This document shows positions 57,566 through 64,000 of a DNA stretch of 64,000 nucleotides, one piece after another (the first letter of the stretch is position 1; every line of letters starts with the position of its first letter). Origin of the DNA: an uncultured Sedimentitalea sp. GTDB lineage: Bacteria > Pseudomonadota > Alphaproteobacteria > Rhodobacterales > Rhodobacteraceae. The notes under the pieces are model-generated. The model had not been told where the DNA came from. It saw nothing but the letters and a program-made list of their open reading frames with translations, and made no database searches. Both the position numbers and the translations under genes were made by a program. Location: contig CANNGH010000006.1 in the NCBI GenBank assembly GCA_947504115.1, positions 124,001 through 188,000 of the forward strand, in the 5' to 3' direction.

Positions 57566-58035
57566 GTCATGTCTTCCGGTTCACGCGGCGCGGGCGCCTC
57601 GGGGGCAGGTTTGGTGCCCTCGGCGGCGCTTGTCGCTTCGGCCTCGCGCGCCTTGCGGTCGGCGGCGGCGCGGGCGGTCGAGGCTTGTATCTTCTTCGCC
57701 TTTGCGGCGCGCTCGGCCGCCAGCTTGCCGGTCTTGCTGTCCTTGTCATAGTCCGAGGGGTCCAGCCCCTTGGTCATGTCGCGCGCGGCATCCTTGACCC
57801 CGTCCAGCGCCGAGCCAAGCGGGTTGGTTGCGGATTTCAGCCCCTTGCTGACCTCGCGCAGCCCCGATTCATCCGCAGCCTCATTCATCGCATTGGTGAA
57901 TTCGCGCGCCATGCCCTTGGCCTTGCCGACGAAACGTCCGACATTGCGAAACAGCATCGGAAGATCCTTGGGGCCGACCACGATCAGCGCCACGATCCCG
58001 ATCAGCAGCAGCTCGCTCCAACCCAGATCGAACAT
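57562..58035 (-). CDS. tatB: Sec-independent translocase subunit TatB
   Basis: A 157-residue single-span protein. The N terminus [26 protein letters not shown] is the canonical TatB helix, followed by an amphipathic segment and a charged C-terminal tail rich in Ala, Lys and Pro. It lies 6 bases after tatA and overlaps tatC. Confidence 0.94.
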   Translation of the reverse strand: MFDLGWSELLLIGIVALIVVGPKDLPMLFRNVGRFVGKAKGMAREFTNAMNEAADESGLREVSKGLKSATNPLGSALDGVKDAARDMTKGLDPSDYDKDSKTGKLAAERAAKAKKIQASTARAAADRKAREAEATSAAEGTKPAPEAPAPREPEDMT

Positions 58036-58041
58036 GTTGTA

Positions 58042-58275
58042 TCAGACCTTGTCTTTTTCCACGCCCGCATCGGTGTGATGGGCCGGAGTGACGTCCCGTG
58101 CATCTTCGACCTGTTGGTCGTCCTGTTCGTTCTGACCCTCGCTGATACCCTTCTTGAACGAGGTGATGCCCTTGCCGACCTCCCCCATCAGCGAACTGAT
58201 CTTGCCGCGCCCGAACAGCACCAGAACCACGACGGCGATCAGCAAAAGGCCCGGCAGGCCGATATTGTTCAACAT
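58042..58275 (-). CDS. tatA: Sec-independent translocase subunit TatA
   Basis: A 77-residue pore subunit: one helix ([20 protein letters not shown]) with the [16 protein letters not shown] hinge and amphipathic helix. The ATG at 58275 has a strong AGGAGAAGG site 2-10 bases upstream; the longer frame is not needed. First gene of tatABC-DUF815. Confidence 0.95.
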   Translation of the reverse strand: MLNNIGLPGLLLIAVVVLVLFGRGKISSLMGEVGKGITSFKKGISEGQNEQDDQQVEDARDVTPAHHTDAGVEKDKV

Positions 58276-58429
58276 GTCCTTCTCCTCAGACAGTTCGCGC
58301 GTTTGGTGCACGCGCATGAAATCCTGCGCCCGTTCTACGCAGGCGCGCGCGCCGCGAAAAGGCGGAACTGCGTGATGGCACGGCACAGGGAGCCGCAAAA
58401 ACCCGATTCAAAAAGGCGCGGCACGGCAA

Positions 58430-58457
58430 CTGACAAGTATTTGGCAGTAAGTATGGA
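58430..58457 (+). promoter_or_regulatory. Possible sigma-70 promoter of the WYL regulator
   Basis: CTGACA (58430-58435) and TATGGA (58452-58457) are 16 bases apart, 31 bases before the regulator's ATG, inside the 213-base divergent gap with tatA. Fit to consensus is moderate only. Confidence 0.3.
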
Positions 58458-58488
58458 CATTGCGGCGGTGTTCATGTGATCATCCGGC

Positions 58489-59136
58489 ATGTCCCGTCCC
58501 GACCGCTTGTTCGATCTGCTTCAACTTCTGCGCGATGGCAGGCTGCACCGTGCCGAGGATCTGGCCGCCGAGTTGAAGGTGTCGCAACGCACGCTTTACC
58601 GCTACATGGACCGGCTGGTCGCCTCGGGGGTTCCGATTGTCGGACAACGGGGCGTCGGCTACCGGCTGCGCAACGAGATCGTGCTGCCGCCGCTGACCCT
58701 TACCCCGGACGAACTGGAAGCGTTGCAACTGGGAATTGCCATCGTCGCCGAAACCCCTGATCCGGCGCTGAAATCCTCGGCGCTGTCGCTGGCGGCGCGG
58801 CTGGATGCGGCGCTGCCGGCCGAACCTCTGCCCCCCGATGCGGCGTGGAAGCAGGAATTCGCACCATCGCTCAGCATCGCGCGCGGCTTTTCGCACATGC
58901 CGGTGCTGCGCAGCGCGATTGCGGGGCGCCAGAAATTGCGACTGGTCATGCAGGGTCAAAGCGGCACCATGCGACCGCTGAAGCTGGACCATGTCGGCCG
59001 CGTCTGGACGCTGGCGGTCTGGTGCGAGGACAGCGCCGGTTTCCGCGACATCCGCGTCGATCTGATCGAAAGCGTGACGCCGCTGCCCGAACTGTTCGTG
59101 GACGAACCCGGCAAGCGGCTGCGCGACCGGCCCTAG
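58489..59136 (+). CDS. HTH-WYL transcriptional regulator
   Basis: A 215-residue regulator. The N-terminal DeoR/HTH_11-type domain is RLFDLLQLLRDGRLHRAEDL with recognition helix VSQRTLYRYMDRL. The C-terminal region (RLVMQGQSGTMRPLKLDHVG, WTLAVWCEDS) is a shortened WYL-type ligand-binding domain, where the WYL triad reads WTL. Ligand unknown. It diverges from tatA and converges with the ABC ATPase, overlapping it by four bases. Confidence 0.82.
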   Translation: MSRPDRLFDLLQLLRDGRLHRAEDLAAELKVSQRTLYRYMDRLVASGVPIVGQRGVGYRLRNEIVLPPLTLTPDELEALQLGIAIVAETPDPALKSSALSLAARLDAALPAEPLPPDAAWKQEFAPSLSIARGFSHMPVLRSAIAGRQKLRLVMQGQSGTMRPLKLDHVGRVWTLAVWCEDSAGFRDIRVDLIESVTPLPELFVDEPGKRLRDRP

Positions 59137-60218
59137 CGCGCGGGAAACACGAAACAGCGATCGCGGCGCACGGTCAGCCACATCACCTTGCCCGCATTGG
59201 GCAGGAACACGTTGGGCACCGTCGCCTTGAGCGTCGAGCCGTCATGGTCCATGCGGAACTCCACAAGGCTTTCGTGGCCCATGAAGCGCGCGCGCTCGAC
59301 CACGCCGCGCGCCGGGACGCCGTCGGTTGGGGTGGGCAGCGGCCCCTGCCCGCCCCGGTCGAAATCCAGCCGCACATGCTGGGGCCGGAACACGATGTCC
59401 ACATCCGTGCCGTCGGGCACGCCGGGAGCGAGGAACCGGCCAAACGGGGTCTGCGCCAGCGCACCGTTGACCTGCGCGCGCAACACGTTGGCATCGCTGA
59501 AAAACGCCACCGCGGCACGATCCACCGGGCGGGTATAGACATTGTACGGCGCGCCCTGCTGCACGATCTTGCCACCCCGCATCAGCGCGATCTCGTCGGC
59601 CATGCGCATCGCCTCGTCCGGCTCATGCGTGACCAGCAAGACGGCGCTATCCTCTTCCTTGAGCAGGCTCAGCGTCTGGTCGCGGATGCCGTCGCGAAGC
59701 CGGTTGTCCAGCCCGGAAAACGGCTCGTCCATCAGCATGATGCGCGGGCGCGGCGCCAGCGCGCGGGCCAATGCGACCCGCTGCTGCTCGCCCCCCGAAA
59801 GCTGGTGCGGATAGCCGTCGATGAAGCGCAGCAGGTCCACCCGCTCGAGCAATTCCTCGACACGGGCGCGCTTTTCCTCGCGCGTGCCGGTGCGCAGGCC
59901 AAAGGCGACATTGCCCGCGACCGTCAGATGCGGAAACAGCGCGAAATCCTGGAACATCAGCCCGATTTCGCGGCGTTCGGGCGGCACGCGGAAATGCGTG
60001 TCGCAGATCAGCTTGCCATCGACCCAGATTTCGCCGCTGTCCTGCATCTCGACCCCGGCGATCATCCGCAGCGTCGTCGATTTGCCGCAACCCGACGGCC
60101 CCAGCAGACAGGTCACCTGCCCCGGCATGATACGCAGCGACACGTCATTGACGACGGCCAGCCCTTCGTAGCGGCGCACGAGATTCTTGATTTCCAGCCT
60201 TGGTGTGCGGTTCGGCAA
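59133..60218 (-). CDS. ABC transporter ATP-binding protein, ferric-iron/spermidine type (orphan)
   Basis: A 361-residue importer ATPase. Walker A is LGPSGCGKSTT, signature LSGGEQQRVALARAL, Walker B IMLMDEPFSGLD and switch His LLVTHEPDEAM. The C-terminal third is a TOBE-type domain (VDIVFRPQHVRLDFDRGG). The run FPHLTVAGNVAFGL resembles FbpC. No permease or binding protein is adjacent. The likely start is TTG at 60218, with AGGA shortly upstream; a longer frame would overlap the SDR gene and a hairpin. Confidence 0.85.
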   Translation of the reverse strand: MPNRTPRLEIKNLVRRYEGLAVVNDVSLRIMPGQVTCLLGPSGCGKSTTLRMIAGVEMQDSGEIWVDGKLICDTHFRVPPERREIGLMFQDFALFPHLTVAGNVAFGLRTGTREEKRARVEELLERVDLLRFIDGYPHQLSGGEQQRVALARALAPRPRIMLMDEPFSGLDNRLRDGIRDQTLSLLKEEDSAVLLVTHEPDEAMRMADEIALMRGGKIVQQGAPYNVYTRPVDRAAVAFFSDANVLRAQVNGALAQTPFGRFLAPGVPDGTDVDIVFRPQHVRLDFDRGGQGPLPTPTDGVPARGVVERARFMGHESLVEFRMDHDGSTLKATVPNVFLPNAGKVMWLTVRRDRCFVFPAR

Positions 60219-60282
60219 AAGCGTCCTGTCCTTCAATTTCCGATCAAATCCATCGGACTTGTCAGCGCAGATAGCAACGACC

Positions 60283-60305
60283 CCGCCCGCTCGCAAGGCG
60301 GGCGG
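60283..60305 (-). terminator. Hairpin after the second SDR gene
   Basis: A perfect 8-bp stem (CCGCCCGC / GCGGGCGG) with 7-base loop lies 9 bases after the SDR stop on the minus strand. A weak GTCGTTGC tail follows rather than a true U-tract. It separates the SDR and ABC ATPase genes. Confidence 0.45.
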
Positions 60306-60313
60306 TCGGTGAC

Positions 60314-61096
60314 TCACATCGTCAGATTGGTCGCGCCGCCATCGATCAGGATGTTCTGCCCCACGATATAGCCCGCATGGACCGAACACAGGAAGGCACA
60401 GGTCGCACCGAAATCCTGCGCCGTGCCATAGCGCCCCGCGGGAATCGACGCCTCGCGCGCGGCACGCACCTCGGCCTTGTCGCGTCCCTCGGCCTTGCTG
60501 GCGGTCTCGTCCAGCGCAGTGGCGCGGTCGGTGTCGTGAATGCCGGGCAGAAGGTTGTTCACGATCACCCCCTGGCCCGCCACCTGCCGCGCCGTTCCCG
60601 CCACATAGCCGGTCAGGCCGGTGCGCGCCGAGTTGCTGAGGCCCAGAACCGCGATCGGCGCGCGCACCGACTGGCTGGTGATGTTGACGACCCGGCCCCA
60701 GCCGCGTTCGATCATCCCCGGCATCAGCGCGCGCATCAGGGCGATGGGCGCCAGCATGTTGGCATCCAGCGCGGCGATGAAATCATCGCGATCCCAATCC
60801 GACCACAGCCCCGGCGGCGGCCCGCCCGCATTGGTCACCAGAATGTCCACGCCCTGCGCCGCCGCGATCACCTGCGCCTGCCCGTCGGCGCTGGCGATAT
60901 CGGCGGCGACGGTATCCACCTTGACGCCGTGACGGTCGCGGATGGCCTGCGCCGCAGCGTTCAGCGCCTCGGCGCCGCGCGCGTTCATCACCAGGTCCAC
61001 ACCGGCCGCGGCCAATGCCTCGGCGCATCCCAATCCCAACCCGCGGCTGCTGGCGCAGACCAGCGCGCGTTTGCCCGCAATTCCCAAATCCATCAT
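60314..61096 (-). CDS. Atypical SDR lacking the Tyr-Lys catalytic pair
   Basis: A 260-residue Rossmann protein like FabG-type reductases: CASSRGLGLGCAEAL loop, LVTNAGGPPPG, VVNITSQSVRAP (Ser present). At the usual YxxxK position the sequence reads LSNSARTGLTGYV, so both Tyr and Lys are replaced (Asn and Arg). Similar non-canonical SDRs are common in bacteria. Activity and substrate are uncertain. Ends GQNILIDGGATNLTM. Confidence 0.85.
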   Translation of the reverse strand: MMDLGIAGKRALVCASSRGLGLGCAEALAAAGVDLVMNARGAEALNAAAQAIRDRHGVKVDTVAADIASADGQAQVIAAAQGVDILVTNAGGPPPGLWSDWDRDDFIAALDANMLAPIALMRALMPGMIERGWGRVVNITSQSVRAPIAVLGLSNSARTGLTGYVAGTARQVAGQGVIVNNLLPGIHDTDRATALDETASKAEGRDKAEVRAAREASIPAGRYGTAQDFGATCAFLCSVHAGYIVGQNILIDGGATNLTM

Positions 61097-61228
61097 CGGC
61101 TCCCAAGTTCAGATCCTCGCAACGGATTAACCACGCCCCGCGCGACAATGCCAGCAGATCACCGGTGAATTGACGCTTCCGTGCCGCGCGCATAATCTGT
61201 CGGGACCAAGCCGAGGGTCCGCGACCGC

Positions 61229-62236
61229 ATGAGCACCTCCTGTCCAGTCCAGTCTGTTTCCGTCCATCGCGCCGAGGCGTTCCGCGTCACCATCGGGGCC
61301 AATCTGGGCGATGCGATTTCGCATGTGGACGATCTGGTGGCGGACGACGTCTATGTGCTGTCGCCCGATGCCAAGCGCGAGCGGCTTGCCGTGGATACCG
61401 ATGCCGAGGGGCGGCTGTCGGTCGCGCCGGGTTCCGCACTGGGCCGGCCCGGAGCGGCGCTGCATCTGGATTGCGCGATCACGCTGATGGCCGAGGAAGG
61501 ACACAACAGCGAGGCGCTGATCCTCGTCGAAGTGGACGCAGAACACCATATTGCCGCGATCTATCTGCTGCCGCTGGCGCCGCTCGATCCGGAAACCGAA
61601 TATCGTCTTGTCGGGCTGGACCGCGATGGCGCGCGACGCAAGTTTGCGAAGATGGCGTTCGTGTCCTTTGCACGCGGCACCCATCTTGCGATGGCGTCCG
61701 GCGCGCAGGTAAGGATCGAGGATCTGCGCGTCGGCGACCGGGTTCTGACCCGTGATGACGGCCCGCAGACCGTGCGCTGGATCGGGCATAGCACCCTGCG
61801 CGCAACGGGTGAATTCGCCCCGATCGTCATCCGCGCGGGCGCGCTCGGCAACGCCAACGACCTGATCGTCGGTCCCGATCACCGCCTGTTCATCTATCAG
61901 CGCAGCGACCGCCTTGGCACGGGCGCACGCGAGTTGCTGATCAAGGCGCGCCATCTGGTCAACGGCGATACCGTGGTGAGACAGGAAGGCGGCTTTGTCG
62001 ATTACTTCCAGATCCTGTTCGACCGTCATCACATCGTCTATGCCGAAGGCATTGCCGCCGAATCCTTGCGGATCGATTCGCGCACGCGTCCCGCCCTCCC
62101 CGCCGAATTGCAGGACCGTCTTGCCGTCCTTTTGCCCGGGCACGGCAAGGGCGGCGTGCATGGTCTGGACGTGCAGGAGACACTGCTCGACAACGCCGAT
62201 ACGCTGGAGCGGCTGCGTCGCGCGTCGCGTGGCTGA
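61229..62236 (+). CDS. Hint-domain protein (Hedgehog/intein type) with Ser at the splice position
   Basis: A 335-residue protein. The N-terminal 140 residues are an uncharacterised beta-rich domain. From about residue 148 a Hint_2 domain follows: SFARGTHLAMASG, RIEDLRVGDRVLTRDDG, RWIGHSTL, VGPDHRLF and the HHIVYAEGIAAESL end block. In most Hint proteins the first residue of the domain is Cys; here it is Ser. No secretion signal is visible. Rhodobacterales encode many such proteins, often linked to RTX-like secreted proteins; function largely unknown. Confidence 0.8.
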   Translation: MSTSCPVQSVSVHRAEAFRVTIGANLGDAISHVDDLVADDVYVLSPDAKRERLAVDTDAEGRLSVAPGSALGRPGAALHLDCAITLMAEEGHNSEALILVEVDAEHHIAAIYLLPLAPLDPETEYRLVGLDRDGARRKFAKMAFVSFARGTHLAMASGAQVRIEDLRVGDRVLTRDDGPQTVRWIGHSTLRATGEFAPIVIRAGALGNANDLIVGPDHRLFIYQRSDRLGTGARELLIKARHLVNGDTVVRQEGGFVDYFQILFDRHHIVYAEGIAAESLRIDSRTRPALPAELQDRLAVLLPGHGKGGVHGLDVQETLLDNADTLERLRRASRG

Positions 62237-62323
62237 TCCGTGGCATATCGCCGGAAACCTGATAATCAGCCGCTTTCCAATCCTGCGCTTGCCGCGCGGC
62301 CGCGCAAAAGCTATGGCCCCTGA

Positions 62324-63934
<1,611 letters not shown>

Positions 63935-63940
63935 TCCCTG

Positions 63941-64000
63941 ATGAGCACCTCCCGGTCTACGGCGATGCGCGGCCCGAACCGATTGCGCTGGGGCGTGGTG
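63941..64000 (+). CDS. Start of an unidentified gene (cut by window end)
   Basis: An ATG six bases after the prfC stop opens a frame of 20 codons (MSTSRSTAMRGPNRLRWGVV) to the end of the window. The basic start leading into hydrophobic residues would suit a membrane protein, but too little is visible for a call. Confidence 0.35.
   Translation, partial: MSTSRSTAMRGPNRLRWGVV

Overview
The window is high-GC, tightly packed chromosomal DNA from an alphaproteobacterium. It is almost certainly a member of the Rhodobacterales (Roseobacter/Paracoccus-like). The grounds are the dusB-ntrC-ntrYX-trkAH-hfq-hflX order, the fused ispDF, the dnaB-alr-mlaEF-radA-cvpA-purF order, the tatABC/surE-pcm-lipoprotein neighbourhood, a stand-alone Hint-domain protein and frequent ATGA stop/start overlaps. 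I see no tRNA, rRNA, CRISPR array, insertion sequence, integrase or prophage. No gene-free gap exceeds 300 bases.

Layout. 1-10.7 kb: tail of an MFS exporter, mfd, a small membrane protein, hemB, a SYLF lipoprotein, a secreted EF-hand protein, a beta-hydroxyacid dehydrogenase and a penicillin/AHL-acylase family hydrolase. 10.7-21.4 kb (minus strand): hflX, hfq, trkH, trkA, ntrX, ntrY, a drastically shortened ntrC and dusB; ntrB is missing from its usual place. 21.5-25.1 kb: ispDF, pgpA, a CinA-type amidase, and cobQ facing them. 25.2-34.0 kb (minus strand): an acetate locus of acs, a DUF4212/SSS symporter pair, a cNMP-CBS-nucleotidyltransferase protein, a small membrane protein, a stand-alone receiver, and a membrane-anchored PAS protein whose kinase core is degenerate and which ends in a DEDDh exonuclease. 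34.2-42.3 kb: a leishmanolysin-like protease, a START-domain protein, hpt, two c-type cytochrome genes and three related glycosyltransferase genes in tandem, the middle one broken by a one-base frameshift. 42.4-52.0 kb: pyrC, pyrE, dnaB, alr, mlaE, mlaF, radA, cvpA, purF. 52.1-64 kb: a PilP/GspC-like small protein, two SDR proteins, surE, pcm, an NlpD-like lipoprotein, DUF815, tatCBA, a WYL regulator, an orphan ABC ATPase, a Hint protein, prfC and the first codons of another gene.

The most notable points are the remodelled nitrogen-regulation operon (ntrB absent, NtrC without its AAA+ domain, NtrX without GAFTGA) and the acetate locus, where a pseudo-histidine-kinase/exonuclease fusion, an orphan receiver and a cNMP/CBS/nucleotidyltransferase protein sit in one operon-like run with an acetate-type symporter and acetyl-CoA synthetase. 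The second looks like a little-described signalling system tied to carboxylate uptake. All functional calls come from reading motifs and gene order; no database search was run.
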